Source of the DNA: Ruminococcus sp.
Lineage (GTDB): Bacteria > Bacillota > Clostridia > Oscillospirales > Ruminococcaceae
DNA length: 41,888 nucleotides
Direction of reading: 5' to 3'
Assembly (NCBI GenBank): GCA_017534835.1
Contig: JAFXVT010000060.1
Span: forward strand, 1 to 41,888
The notes below the pieces were generated by a model, which was not told where the DNA came from, ran no database searches, and saw nothing but the letters and a program-made list of their open reading frames with translations. The first letter of the stretch is position 1. Each line of letters begins with the position of its first letter. A program made the position numbers and the translations under genes. Of the stretch, positions 31,142 through 39,925 are shown piece after piece.

Positions 31142-33247
31142 ATGAAAAGGATAGCTTCATTCGCAATTGCAGTTATCACGCTTCTATCTGCTGTATCTTG
31201 CAGCTCTGCCAGTGAAAAAAGCAGCAGTACATCAAATAAAGCGGCAAATGTAATAACTGATAAGTCCCGTATTTTTAAGAGGTCGGAGCTTCCGTTTCCC
31301 GATAAGCTGAACATTATAACAGATATACTATATGATGAAAAAACGGAAAAAGTCTGCATTATCGGACAGGACGGGAGTGGTGAAACGTTATGCTGTTTCA
31401 CTGACAGCAGCTTTTCGATGTACAGGTATGCTGACCTCGGCATACAAAGCGGAACTGAGAGCAGTGCAGTGTATTTATTGGCTGACGGAATGCTCTATGC
31501 TCTATGCACACAAATCAAATATGCGGACGGCGATTTTACCGACGGTGAATCCACCTATAAGCTGAACACTTACAATGACGGTTTCAGTTTGGTATCGTCT
31601 GCAAATATTGAGAATATGGAACAATACTTTAATGAAAACGGTTCTGGACAGGCTATAAGTCTGCATATGGCTAAGGACAATGGTTTTGTTGCTGAAATTG
31701 GCGCACAGTATGTGACTATTGCCCCTGACGGAAAGCTGACAGGTGCAGCACTGCGTGAAAAGGACGATGAGCTTGGTATCGTTGATATGATAGAGAATAC
31801 GGGGAAATATTCATATTATTATAATGATAATACAGCCTTTTACGGCGTAAAGTCCGATAAAAGCAGAGAAAAGCTCATTGACTTTGCAAATTCGGGACTT
31901 AGCGACGTCAGAAGCATTGCTCCTTTAGCTGACGACGAATTCGTGTGTACTATTGACGGCAAGCTGTACAGGCTCTCCGAGAGAGATAACGCTGAATTGG
32001 CAGATGTCAAAGAAATAACACTGGCTGTTGCTCTCAATATCGACAGCATACAGCCAATGATAGCAGATTTCAACTCCGGCAGCAATCTTTACAGGGTAAA
32101 TGTCAAAAACTATTCCGACGGACACGAGCACACTATTGAAGGTTTTGAAAGTGCTGCCCACGCTCTTGAAATGGATATAATTTCAGGAAATGCTCCTGAT
32201 ATGGTCTGGCTCGATACAAATGAGACGGAAAAACTGGCTTCAAAGGGTGCATTTACGGACTTATATGAGCTTATGGATAGCGACACAAGGTTTACAAGGG
32301 ATGCTTTTCTGCCGAATTATCTGGAAGCCGCTGAGACTGACGGCCATCTTTATTCTATAACTCCCACATTCATGATAAGGACTATGGCTGCAAAGTCGAA
32401 ATTTGTTGATAAGGAGAACTGGACTTTTGATGGATTCAAGGCGGCTTATGAGTCACGTCCTGACGGTATGGAGTTGTTTGAAACAGCCAATAACAGGAAT
32501 GCAGTTTTCGACAGGCTTTCAAACTCCGGAGCTGACTTCATTGACCTGACTGCTCATACCTGTTCATTTGATTCGCAGGAGTTTATTGATATGCTTGAAT
32601 TTGCAGGACAGTTTCCGGGTGTGGACGAATATACATGGGAACAGTGCTCATGCAGAAATGATACGGCTCTGCTGAGTGATATGTACTTTTCCTCGTTCAG
32701 GGATATAAATGTGCAGAAGCAGTCAGTATTTGGCGAGGCTATAACATTTGTAGGTGCTCCGTCCGCTGACGGAAAAGGCTCTGTCATGCTGCCGTCAAAT
32801 CAGTTTGCAATTATGGATACTTCAGATAATAAGGAAGGTGCGTGGGAGTTTATCAAGCTGTTTCTTGCTGATGAATGCTTCAATGGGAATCCGGATGGTA
32901 TCCCTGTTACCGAAAACGGATTAAAAAAGGTCATGGAAGCCGCTCTTGAACCGCCATTCTATTACGATGAGCTGAACGGCAATAAAAAGGTATATCTGGA
33001 CGAAACAGGTATGGATCCATATTCAAATGAACAGATAAAGATAACTCCTATGACTGATGATGAGCAGAAGAGATACGAGCAGTTTGTCCGCAGCGTCCGA
33101 AGGATATCCTCGGGAAATACAGAACTCGCTATTAGCTCTATAATCTCCGAGGAAACGGAATACTATTTTGCAGGAGAACATTCTGCTGCGCAGTGCGCTG
33201 AGATGATACAGAACCGTGTATCTATACTGCTTAGTGAACAATCATAA
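31142..33247 (+). CDS. Extracellular solute-binding lipoprotein with N-terminal propeller-like domain
   Basis: 701 residues. A lipobox ends at Cys20 (LLSAVSC), so the protein should be anchored outside the membrane. Residues of about 45-295 form repeated short beta-strand blocks resembling a beta-propeller (for example GDGKLYRLS-like and VTIAPDGKL segments). From about 300 on, the chain reads like an ABC-type family 1 solute-binding protein: IQPMIADFNSGSNLYRVNVKNY, ISGNAPDMVWLDTN, KGAFTDLYELMDSD and NQFAIMDTSDNKEGAWEFIKLF. No permease or ATPase gene follows. As the third gene of the sigma/anti-sigma operon it could be a ligand sensor rather than a transporter part. Confidence 0.82.
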   Translation: MKRIASFAIAVITLLSAVSCSSASEKSSSTSNKAANVITDKSRIFKRSELPFPDKLNIITDILYDEKTEKVCIIGQDGSGETLCCFTDSSFSMYRYADLGIQSGTESSAVYLLADGMLYALCTQIKYADGDFTDGESTYKLNTYNDGFSLVSSANIENMEQYFNENGSGQAISLHMAKDNGFVAEIGAQYVTIAPDGKLTGAALREKDDELGIVDMIENTGKYSYYYNDNTAFYGVKSDKSREKLIDFANSGLSDVRSIAPLADDEFVCTIDGKLYRLSERDNAELADVKEITLAVALNIDSIQPMIADFNSGSNLYRVNVKNYSDGHEHTIEGFESAAHALEMDIISGNAPDMVWLDTNETEKLASKGAFTDLYELMDSDTRFTRDAFLPNYLEAAETDGHLYSITPTFMIRTMAAKSKFVDKENWTFDGFKAAYESRPDGMELFETANNRNAVFDRLSNSGADFIDLTAHTCSFDSQEFIDMLEFAGQFPGVDEYTWEQCSCRNDTALLSDMYFSSFRDINVQKQSVFGEAITFVGAPSADGKGSVMLPSNQFAIMDTSDNKEGAWEFIKLFLADECFNGNPDGIPVTENGLKKVMEAALEPPFYYDELNGNKKVYLDETGMDPYSNEQIKITPMTDDEQKRYEQFVRSVRRISSGNTELAISSIISEETEYYFAGEHSAAQCAEMIQNRVSILLSEQS

Positions 33248-33252
33248 ACGAT

Positions 33253-33288
33253 AAAACAGCGGTACTCGTCTGAGTACCGCTGTTTTTA
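33253..33288 (+). terminator. Rho-independent terminator of the ECF operon
   Basis: A perfect 15-bp stem AAAACAGCGGTACTC with GAGTACCGCTGTTTT, loop GTCT, followed by T, 5 nt after the lipoprotein stop codon. The A-run on the other side may let it work in both directions. Confidence 0.92.
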
Positions 33289-33320
33289 GTCCTATTCGGT
33301 TTACTTTACTATGCTACGCC

Positions 33321-33394
33321 CCCTTTTTCAAAAGGGTTTTCCTCAATAAGTGCCCACAATGCCCCCGTCTCCGTCGCAGCAGCGGCAAGGGGCT
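33321..33394 (-). repeat. Dispersed GC-rich 3'-UTR repeat, copy B
   Basis: On the minus strand, 9 nt after the xylB stop, AGCCCCTTGCCGCTGC is followed by GACGGAGAC, GGGGGCATTGTGGGC, TTATTG and a hairpin AACCCTTTTGAAAAAGGG. Order and spacing match copy A at 27685-27759. The terminal hairpin differs in sequence but is still paired. Confidence 0.75.
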
Positions 33395-33403
33395 CGTATT
33401 ATG

Positions 33404-34927
33404 TCACAGCTGTGCGAGTCTGGAGAAGCTGTTTCTGAGAGCCGGATATATCTCGCGGTAGAGCCGGTAGTATTTCTCATATTCCGGCACATTCCCGGCA
33501 TTCGGGGACTGCACCTTATCTGTGCGTACTATCGCGCCGCAAGCCTCCTGCACGCTCGTATAGATACCTGCGCCGACGCTTGCGAGGATAGCTGCGCCGA
33601 GAGCCGGACCTTCCTTGGAAGCGGCTGTTTTTACGTCGCAGTTGTACAGGTCAGCAAGCATCGACCTCCACAGAGGCGATGAGCCGCCGCCTCCGCAAGC
33701 CATCATATCATTCACGCTCACGTTCATCTCGCGGAACACCTCAACGCAGTCACGCAGCGAATACGTAACGCCCTCCATGACCGCGCGGAGCATATCACGG
33801 CGTGTGTGTATCGCTGAGAGACCGAAGAACACACCTCTTGCATCGGGGTCGAGATGAGGTGTGCGTTCGCCCATAAGGTAGGGGAGATACAGCAGTCTGT
33901 TCGCACCGACGGGTACTTTTTCCGCAGCTTTATCCATAAGGCTGTATTCGTCCACGCCCATCAGCTTCGCGGTCTCTTTTTCGCTTGTGCAGAAGTTGTC
34001 GCGGAACCATTTCAGCGACAGACCTGCGCCCTGAGTAACGCCCATAACGTGCCACGCTCCGGGTACGGCAGCACAGCAGGTGTGGACTCTGCCGCGCTTG
34101 TCTATAGAGATGCCGGAGGTATGCGCGAATACAACGCCGGACGTGCCTATCGTAGTGAAAGCCTTGCCGTCCTCGACAACGCCTGTTCCGACAGCAGCCG
34201 CGGCATTATCGCCTGCACCGCCGACAACGACGGTATCCGCGCATAGCCCGAGCTCGTCTGCGGCAGCCTTTGTGAGCGTGCCTGTGACCTCGCATGATTC
34301 GTATACCTTCCCGAGCCAGCTGCGGTCTATCTCAAACGCGCTGAGCAGCTCGTCCGACCACTTCCTGTTCGGAACGTCGAGGAGCTGCATTCCGGAAGCG
34401 TCGCTGACCTCTGTTGCGTACTCTCCCGTGAGGATAAAGCGGAGATAGTCCTTCGGCAGAAGGATATGCGCAACGCGGCTGAATATCTCCGGCTCGTTGT
34501 TCTTTACCCACAGTATCTTTGCCGCAGTCCAGCCTGTGAGAGCAGGGTTTGCGGTTATCTCCACAAGCCTGTCCCTGCCGACGAGCGTGTTCATCTGCTC
34601 TACCTCGGCAGCAGTACGCTGGTCGCACCAGATTATGCTGCGGCGGAGGACGTTATTGTCCCTGTCGAGCATAACAAGTCCGTGCATCTGACCGGAAATG
34701 CCGATGCCCCTGACGTCGTGCTTGTCCACGCCGCTCTTCGCCATTACCGCCTTTATCGTGTCCTTCATAGCGTTTGCCCAGTCTGAGGGCTCCTGTTCAG
34801 CGTAGCCGTTTTTCGGCTGATACATCGGGTATTCTATAGTTGCGGAAGCTATGACTGCTCCCGTTTCGTCAAAGAGGACTGTCTTTGTACCGCTCGTACC
34901 GCAGTCCACGCCTATTACATAAGACAT
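33404..34927 (-). CDS. xylB: Xylulokinase
   Basis: 507 residues of the FGGY sugar kinase family. The ATP phosphate-binding loop VDCGTSGTKT is at residue 8, the xylulose-binding GISGQMHGLVMLD near 78, and IGTSGVVFAH, GGGGSS and EGPALGAA in the C-terminal half. It phosphorylates D-xylulose from xylose isomerase, feeding the pentose phosphate pathway. The ATG follows AAGGAG by 7 nt. It lies 30 nt after the small basic-protein gene and is followed by the GC-rich repeat copy B. Confidence 0.95.
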   Translation of the reverse strand: MSYVIGVDCGTSGTKTVLFDETGAVIASATIEYPMYQPKNGYAEQEPSDWANAMKDTIKAVMAKSGVDKHDVRGIGISGQMHGLVMLDRDNNVLRRSIIWCDQRTAAEVEQMNTLVGRDRLVEITANPALTGWTAAKILWVKNNEPEIFSRVAHILLPKDYLRFILTGEYATEVSDASGMQLLDVPNRKWSDELLSAFEIDRSWLGKVYESCEVTGTLTKAAADELGLCADTVVVGGAGDNAAAAVGTGVVEDGKAFTTIGTSGVVFAHTSGISIDKRGRVHTCCAAVPGAWHVMGVTQGAGLSLKWFRDNFCTSEKETAKLMGVDEYSLMDKAAEKVPVGANRLLYLPYLMGERTPHLDPDARGVFFGLSAIHTRRDMLRAVMEGVTYSLRDCVEVFREMNVSVNDMMACGGGGSSPLWRSMLADLYNCDVKTAASKEGPALGAAILASVGAGIYTSVQEACGAIVRTDKVQSPNAGNVPEYEKYYRLYREIYPALRNSFSRLAQL

Positions 34928-34957
34928 AGCAAAACTCCTTTCAATGAAAATCAGAGC

Positions 34958-35455
34958 TTATCTCTTCATATATTTGCTGTAAAAAGCAGAGGGTATCTTG
35001 ACCTTGTCCTTACTGTAAGCGAAAATGCGATACGCATACCGCCCGTCAAAATCGGGGATATCGTTCCTCTCAAAGCCGACTCCCATTGATATCAGCTCCT
35101 GCGCGGCACTGAGTATGTCCTGCTCGTTCCATGTCCATGCCACTATCTCCATTCTCGCAAGCTTGTCCGTTTTACCGAGCCTGTTCACCACCGCTCTGAC
35201 AAATGCCCGCTCATCGGCAGAAGATTCAATTACTGACAAACTGCCTCTTTCGGAATACCCGTAGCAATATTCACCGCCTTCACACCATATCATATCCCCT
35301 TCAATGCCTCTGCTCCGTCCGAAAAATACGTTAAAGCCTTCGCTCCTGATGTATTTCTCCAACTCGTCCATCGTTTCCAGCCCTTCCCTGACAGGCGGCT
35401 GGGGAGCTTTTATCTTTATTTTAGGTCTGAGCTTGGGCTTTCTCTTTGGTGACAT
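34958..35455 (-). CDS. Basic-tailed hypothetical protein between xylA and xylB (165 aa)
   Basis: Function not recognised. The N-terminus is Lys/Pro-rich (MSPKRKPKLRPKIKIKAPQP), then ETMDELEKYI, a Gly/aromatic block with IWCEGGEYCYGY, and a second half with EIVAWTWNEQDILSAAQ and RYAYRIFAYSKDK. The first 95 residues follow the same plan as the paralogs at 168-440 and 478-750 (basic tail, T-DEL, IW--G, aromatic pair, late acidic-Ala-Val helix), so I place it in one family with an added C-terminal domain. No signal peptide or membrane segment. The ATG at 35455 follows GGAGGT by 6 nt, the same leader style as the paralogs. A xylose role is not implied by sequence. Confidence 0.7.
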   Translation of the reverse strand: MSPKRKPKLRPKIKIKAPQPPVREGLETMDELEKYIRSEGFNVFFGRSRGIEGDMIWCEGGEYCYGYSERGSLSVIESSADERAFVRAVVNRLGKTDKLARMEIVAWTWNEQDILSAAQELISMGVGFERNDIPDFDGRYAYRIFAYSKDKVKIPSAFYSKYMKR

Positions 35456-35483
35456 CGTGATACCTCCAACAGGTGAATTACTG

Positions 35484-35523
35484 AAAAACGTCCGAAGCTC
35501 CGCCCGAAGGCAGAGTCCGAACG
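35484..35523 (-). terminator. Rho-independent terminator after xylA
   Basis: On the minus strand CGTTCGGACTCTGCC pairs with GGCGGAGCTTCGGACG (three wobbles, one bulge) around a TTCG loop and is followed by five T. It may reduce read-through from xylA into the small gene and xylB. Confidence 0.8.
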
Positions 35524-35556
35524 TCGCTTTCAGATATGAGTGTGATATGTCAGCGC

Positions 35557-36879
35557 TTACAGGCTGAACATGATATTGTTCATAATAGATTCGAGCATTT
35601 CCTGACGTCCGCTGCCGAGCGAATCGGTCACTTCGCCCTTTTCAAGTGCGTACTTCTCGAGCTCGGCAAAGCCTACCTTTCCGTCGATGATGTCCTTGCC
35701 TATGCCTGTATCCCACGAAGCATAGCGGTCGGCAACGAACTTGTCGATGCGTCCGTCATCTATGATCTTCTGAGCGATGCGCAGTCCGAGGGCAAAGGTG
35801 TCCATTCCGGCGATATAGCTGTGGAAGATGTCCTCGGGAGTGAACGAGCCGCGGCGAGCCTTTGAATCGAAGTTGAGACCGCCGTTTGTGAAGCCGCCTG
35901 CCTTGAGGACCTCATACATACAGAGTGCCGCATCGTAGACATTTGTCGGGAACTGGTCGGTGTCCCAGCCGAGGAGCGGGTCGCCCTGATTGGCGTCGAT
36001 AGAGCCGAAGAAGCCGTTGTCGCGTGCCACACGGAGCTCGTGCTGGAATGTGTGCTGAGCGAGAGTTGCGTGGTTTGCTTCAATGTTCATCTTGAAATCC
36101 TTGTCGAGACCGTACTTGCGGAGGAATCCGAGGACAGTTGCGGTGTCGAAATCGTACTGATGCTTTGTGGGCTCCTTGGGCTTGGGTTCGATGTAGAAAT
36201 CGCCCGTAAAGCCGATAGAGCGTCCGTATTCTACAGCCATACGCATAAGGCGAGCCATATTGTCGAGCTCAAGGCCCATATTCGTGTTGAGGAGGGTCTC
36301 ATAGCCCTCGCGTCCGCCCCAGAAAACGTAGCCGTTTCCGCCGAGCTTAACGGTCGCCTCGATAGCCTTCTTTATCTGAGCTGCGGCAAAAGCGAAAACA
36401 TCCGCGGACGGAGAAGTGCCTGCGCCGTGCATATATCTCGGGTGGTCGAAGCACTTAGCCGTGCCCCAGAGGCACTTTATGCCGGTCTCAGCCTGCTTTG
36501 CCCTGATGTAATCGGTGATCTCGTCGAGTTTTGCGTTTGACTCAGCGAGCGAGCCGTATTCGGGTGAGAGGTCACGGTCGTGGAAGCAGAAGAACTCGAT
36601 AGAGAGCTTGTCCATTATCTCGAAGGCTGCGTCCACCTTAGCCTTTGCTCTTGCGGCAGGGTCAGTCTCGCCCCACGATTTGTCGGCAGTTCCCACGCCG
36701 AACATATCTGTGCCGTCGCCTCCCATAGTGTGCCACCACGAGAGAGCGAAGCGGAGCTGCTCGCGCATCGTCTTTCCGCCGATGACCTCATCGGGGTCGT
36801 AGTACTTGAACGTGAGAGGGTCGGTTGAGTTCTTTCCTGCGTACCTTATCTTGCCTATGCCTTTGAAGAATTCGCCCAT
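35557..36879 (-). CDS. xylA: Xylose isomerase
   Basis: 440 residues. Converts D-xylose to D-xylulose. Metal and substrate motifs are intact: the [11 protein letters not shown] catalytic His region (about 104), WGGREGYE (about 190), [14 protein letters not shown] (about 235), [14 protein letters not shown] (about 267) and [19 protein letters not shown]. From memory it is very close to the R. flavefaciens xylose isomerase. The ATG follows AAGGAG by 10 nt. It heads the minus-strand xylA - small protein - xylB series, although a terminator follows it. Confidence 0.97.
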   Translation of the reverse strand: MGEFFKGIGKIRYAGKNSTDPLTFKYYDPDEVIGGKTMREQLRFALSWWHTMGGDGTDMFGVGTADKSWGETDPAARAKAKVDAAFEIMDKLSIEFFCFHDRDLSPEYGSLAESNAKLDEITDYIRAKQAETGIKCLWGTAKCFDHPRYMHGAGTSPSADVFAFAAAQIKKAIEATVKLGGNGYVFWGGREGYETLLNTNMGLELDNMARLMRMAVEYGRSIGFTGDFYIEPKPKEPTKHQYDFDTATVLGFLRKYGLDKDFKMNIEANHATLAQHTFQHELRVARDNGFFGSIDANQGDPLLGWDTDQFPTNVYDAALCMYEVLKAGGFTNGGLNFDSKARRGSFTPEDIFHSYIAGMDTFALGLRIAQKIIDDGRIDKFVADRYASWDTGIGKDIIDGKVGFAELEKYALEKGEVTDSLGSGRQEMLESIMNNIMFSL

Positions 36880-36947
36880 TTTTTATACACTCCTTTTCTG
36901 CCTTTGCATGGGTCGGTGCAGAAGCAATGTCCGTGATAATATGAGAA

Positions 36948-37013
36948 GGGGCGACGCGCACATCGGCCCGGACAAACGATATTATCAGAACGGAACGATG
37001 TAGGCATCGCCCC
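36948..37013. repeat. Imperfect 18-bp inverted repeat (dispersed-repeat type)
   Basis: GGGGCGACGCGCACATCG (36948-36965) pairs with CGATGTAGGCATCGCCCC (36996-37013), 15 of 18 positions. A second nested pair GATAATAT / ATATTATC flanks and interleaves it. It occupies the gap between the membrane-protein stop (37035) and the xylA start. It resembles dispersed palindromic repeats common in clostridial genomes, but I cannot confirm other copies here. Confidence 0.65.
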
Positions 37014-37034
37014 CTACAAAAGGCATTTTATACG

Positions 37035-38267
37035 TTAGTTATTGAGAAGGTCTATCGAGAGCGAGCGCGACTCAGTATCGAAGTAGTCCTCGAGCTCTGC
37101 CACGTAATAGCGGAAGCAGACCTTTCCATTGAAGGTAAGTACGTCGCCTGAAGCAGAAACGCCGAGCTGTTCGAGCTGAGCATCGCTGAGATCCTTCAGG
37201 TTGACTGTGTTGTTTGCCGAGACGACCCAGAGGGGGTTCCCCCATCTGTCAGGGTTCATATCCGCGTAAGCCTCGAATCCCTTTGCACTGAGGTCGCTGA
37301 AGTAGACCTTTTCGCCGGCATTCTTTCCTGCGTCCATGAGGACTTCCTCTGACGGGTCAATGATAGAATATCTGCCGGAGCCGTCTCTGCTTATGCTGAA
37401 ATGAGCAAGCTGCTCGTCCGAGAGGTCGTCGAGCTTTATGGCATCTACGTCCTTGGCTGTTTTGCCTATTTCAAGGAGCTCATAGATATTCACATCGCTC
37501 ACCTCGAGCGTTGAATCGAAGCGATAGCCGAGTGAAGCCATTTCTGCGCCTGTAACGTGTACAGAGATATTGTCAGAGATGTTCATGAGCTCACTCGTTA
37601 CCTGCTCGCGGGTCTGAGTATCCCACGAGATCTGTATGTTTTCACATTTCGGGCGCTCGCTGTAAACGACGCGCTCCATATTCTTGAGAGTGAAGGTGAC
37701 GAAGGGATATGTCACATCTGCGTAGTTTGGCTCGATGTAAACGGCTGTGCTTCCGTTTGAGCTGTCCTCGGTGTTGACTATCCTGTAGCGGTACATACCC
37801 GAAGGCGAAACACCGCTGGCAAAGGTCGTCTCCTTAGAGGTGGTAACGAAAAATGAGGTGAAGAGGAAGTAGCCGAGAGCGCCGAAGATGAAGAGGAGGA
37901 GTATCACCGTGCCTATCGCAGTCTTTGCACCCTCGCTCGCACCTGAGAGGAGGAGGATTATTACGCCGACAGCGATGACGGGGATAAGTATCTCCTTGTG
38001 GTCGAAGTACATCAGCACGACCGGCAGCATCGCCGGAAGTATGATGAAGCTGCATATCCGCGTGAGTATCTGTTTTCGCGTGTAGAGCATCACTACGAGC
38101 GCGATGAGCGATATTGCCGAAACTATCAGGCAGACCGACACTGCGGATTCAACGTGGATATTGTAGTAGATAGAGTAATAGCACAGGAAGCAGACACAGA
38201 CCGTGTAAAGCACTCCGAGGACGGAGACAACGCGCTTGGTCCATATATTATCAAAGAAATCCTTCAT
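37035..38267 (-). CDS. Membrane protein of unknown function with C-terminal soluble domain
   Basis: 410 residues. Five hydrophobic helices occupy residues of about 12-141 (12-35, 39-62, 67-88, 93-110, 115-141). A soluble part of about 270 residues follows, with short repeated phrases (LDDLSDEQLAHFSIS near 290 and LKDLSDAQLEQLGVS near 373) that look like an internal duplication. I do not recognise the family. The ATG at 38267 has CGGAGGT 4 nt upstream and replaces a frame that extends 31 codons further. It is transcribed alone, toward xylA. Confidence 0.75.
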   Translation of the reverse strand: MKDFFDNIWTKRVVSVLGVLYTVCVCFLCYYSIYYNIHVESAVSVCLIVSAISLIALVVMLYTRKQILTRICSFIILPAMLPVVLMYFDHKEILIPVIAVGVIILLLSGASEGAKTAIGTVILLLFIFGALGYFLFTSFFVTTSKETTFASGVSPSGMYRYRIVNTEDSSNGSTAVYIEPNYADVTYPFVTFTLKNMERVVYSERPKCENIQISWDTQTREQVTSELMNISDNISVHVTGAEMASLGYRFDSTLEVSDVNIYELLEIGKTAKDVDAIKLDDLSDEQLAHFSISRDGSGRYSIIDPSEEVLMDAGKNAGEKVYFSDLSAKGFEAYADMNPDRWGNPLWVVSANNTVNLKDLSDAQLEQLGVSASGDVLTFNGKVCFRYYVAELEDYFDTESRSLSIDLLNN

Positions 38268-38427
38268 TATAACCTCCGATAGGAATAATCTGACATTCAA
38301 AATTTGTCCATATAGAATTATTATATCATTTTTGGAATGAAGATACAAGTCATTTCGCAAAGAAAAGGTTACTAAATGGTTACAGTTTCCGGTGCAAGGG
38401 CATTTTTGAGCTGATTTTTCGCCTGAC

Positions 38428-38456
38428 TTGCAAGCAGTACGAATAAGATGTATAAT
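38428..38456 (+). promoter_or_regulatory. Sigma-A-type promoter of the VanZ-like gene
   Basis: TTGCAA (38428-38433) and a perfect TATAAT (38451-38456) with a 17-bp spacer, 30 nt before the ATG. Confidence 0.65.
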
Positions 38457-38485
38457 AGTAAGGCCGATGAAAGGAAAGAATAATT

Positions 38486-38971
38486 ATGAAGAAACGATCT
38501 TTAACTCCGACACGTATCATTTTTGGTATACTTTCGGTCCTGATAATGGCGGCGGTCTTTTATCTGTCCTGCGATAATTCGGACGAATCTTCGGAAAAAA
38601 GCGGGCTTTTTACTGATCTTATAGTTCAACACTTCATAAAAGGCTTTGCTGACTTCACCTCTGGAAAGCAGGCGGAGATCAGAGAAAGTGTAAGCTTTAT
38701 CGTCCGGAAATGTGCACATTTCAGTGCGTATGCGGCACTCGGCTTCTGCACGTCCTGTGCAGTCGGGAAGCGTAAGCTTCTCAGCGTCGGCAGCCTTGTT
38801 TCGTGGGGGATATGTATCCTTTACGCCTGCTCGGACGAGCTGCACCAGTATTTCGTACCCGGGCGCTCCTGTGAGCTGCGCGATGTGATGATAGATTCGG
38901 CAGGCGCACTTGTCGGTATGCTGCTCTCGCTCGCCGCAATGGCAGTCCTCTTCCGGAAAGAACAAAAGTGA
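38486..38971 (+). CDS. VanZ-family membrane protein
   Basis: 161 residues with four hydrophobic segments and the VanZ signature: VRKCAHFSAYAALGF in the middle and CSDELHQYFVPGRSCELRDVMIDSAGALVG toward the end (split, about 110-140). VanZ gives low-level teicoplanin resistance in enterococci; most chromosomal relatives have an unknown envelope role. ATG at 38486 with AAAGGAAAG upstream. It converges with the M23 gene. Confidence 0.88.
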   Translation: MKKRSLTPTRIIFGILSVLIMAAVFYLSCDNSDESSEKSGLFTDLIVQHFIKGFADFTSGKQAEIRESVSFIVRKCAHFSAYAALGFCTSCAVGKRKLLSVGSLVSWGICILYACSDELHQYFVPGRSCELRDVMIDSAGALVGMLLSLAAMAVLFRKEQK

Positions 38972-39012
38972 GGCAGGACAGCGGCTTTTCACCTGCGGCT
39001 ATCCTGCCCTTT
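38972..39012 (+). terminator. Terminator between convergent VanZ-like and M23 genes
   Basis: GGCAGGACAGC pairs with GCTATCCTGCC (one mismatch) and is followed by CTTTATCTTATT on the plus strand. The structure may serve both convergent genes. Confidence 0.65.
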
Positions 39013-39015
39013 ATC

Positions 39016-39789
39016 TTATTGTTTCAGCTCGCGCATGGGATCAACGTAGTCGCCGTTGTGGAGTATCTCGATATGCAGATGCGGAGTGAGCGAGCTTTCG
39101 ATGTCAGCGGTGTTGCCGACAGTTCCGATGAGGTCGCCGCCGGATAGCTTGTCTCCCTGCTGTACCTCAAGCGCCTGTGACATACCGCAATAGCGTGTGA
39201 TGAAGCCGTTTTTGTGGTCGAGAGTCACCGTAACGCCCCATACGGGGTCATTTTTTACCTCTGCGATCTCTCCGCCGGAAACGGCGTAGACCTCTGCGCC
39301 GACCTCTGCTGCGAAATCGGTGCCGTTGTGGGTCTGCCACGAGCCGGTAGTCTCATTCCGGACGAGCTCGCCGCCGGAGAAGCCGGCTATCACCTGAGTC
39401 ATATCCTTGAGCGGCGGCTTAGGGTCGCTCAATACAGCGGCTGCGGTCTCTTCTGCCGGCTGCTCGCTTACGGTCAATTCGGCGGCGGGCAGAGTTGCGG
39501 CAGCCTTTGCTGCGGCGGCAGTCACAGTAGTTGTCTGCGGAGCAGCGGTACGTACAGGCGCGGTGGTCCTAACGGCGACTGCTGTAGTTCTGGGCACGTT
39601 GTATGCTCGCTTGTTGACGGGAGCTTCCGGCTCGGAAACGCTGTTCTTAGCTGTCAGCTCGTTCGAGAGCTTGCGGCTCTGACCGTATGCGAAATAGCAC
39701 GCCGAGCCGATCATCACAGCGCTTATGCCGAGTGCCGCATAGAATCCCTTTGAAGCTTGTTTGTTATCGGAAAACAGATTTTTCTTCAC
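39016..39789 (-). CDS. M23-family (LytM) membrane-anchored peptidase, SpoIIQ-like layout
   Basis: 257 residues: a short cytoplasmic start, one membrane helix (about 17-35), a Thr/Ala/Pro-rich linker (about 60-130) and a C-terminal M23 domain. Zinc ligands are intact: HNGTDFAAEVG (His and Asp, about 171) and HLHIE (His, about 240). It would cut peptidoglycan cross-bridges or act as an envelope scaffold. The layout resembles clostridial SpoIIQ, but location alone does not prove that. I start at GTG 39789 because GGAGGT lies 7 nt upstream and the residues before it are out of family. Confidence 0.88.
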   Translation of the reverse strand: MKKNLFSDNKQASKGFYAALGISAVMIGSACYFAYGQSRKLSNELTAKNSVSEPEAPVNKRAYNVPRTTAVAVRTTAPVRTAAPQTTTVTAAAAKAAATLPAAELTVSEQPAEETAAAVLSDPKPPLKDMTQVIAGFSGGELVRNETTGSWQTHNGTDFAAEVGAEVYAVSGGEIAEVKNDPVWGVTVTLDHKNGFITRYCGMSQALEVQQGDKLSGGDLIGTVGNTADIESSLTPHLHIEILHNGDYVDPMRELKQ

Positions 39790-39862
39790 GTATAACACCT
39801 CCGCAAGTATTATTGACGAAAAAATGCGGATTATACGCAAAAAACTGTCCGCATGTTCTGCA

Positions 39863-39891
39863 TTGACATTGCAGAGCTTTTGCGTTATACT
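39863..39891 (+). promoter_or_regulatory. Sigma-A-type promoter of the deaminase gene
   Basis: Perfect TTGACA (39863-39868), 17 bp, then TATACT (39886-39891), about 35 nt before the ATG. It lies in the divergent gap shared with the M23 gene. Confidence 0.65.
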
Positions 39892-39925
39892 TATAATAAT
39901 ACTATGCAATAAAGGAGCGAAGCAT

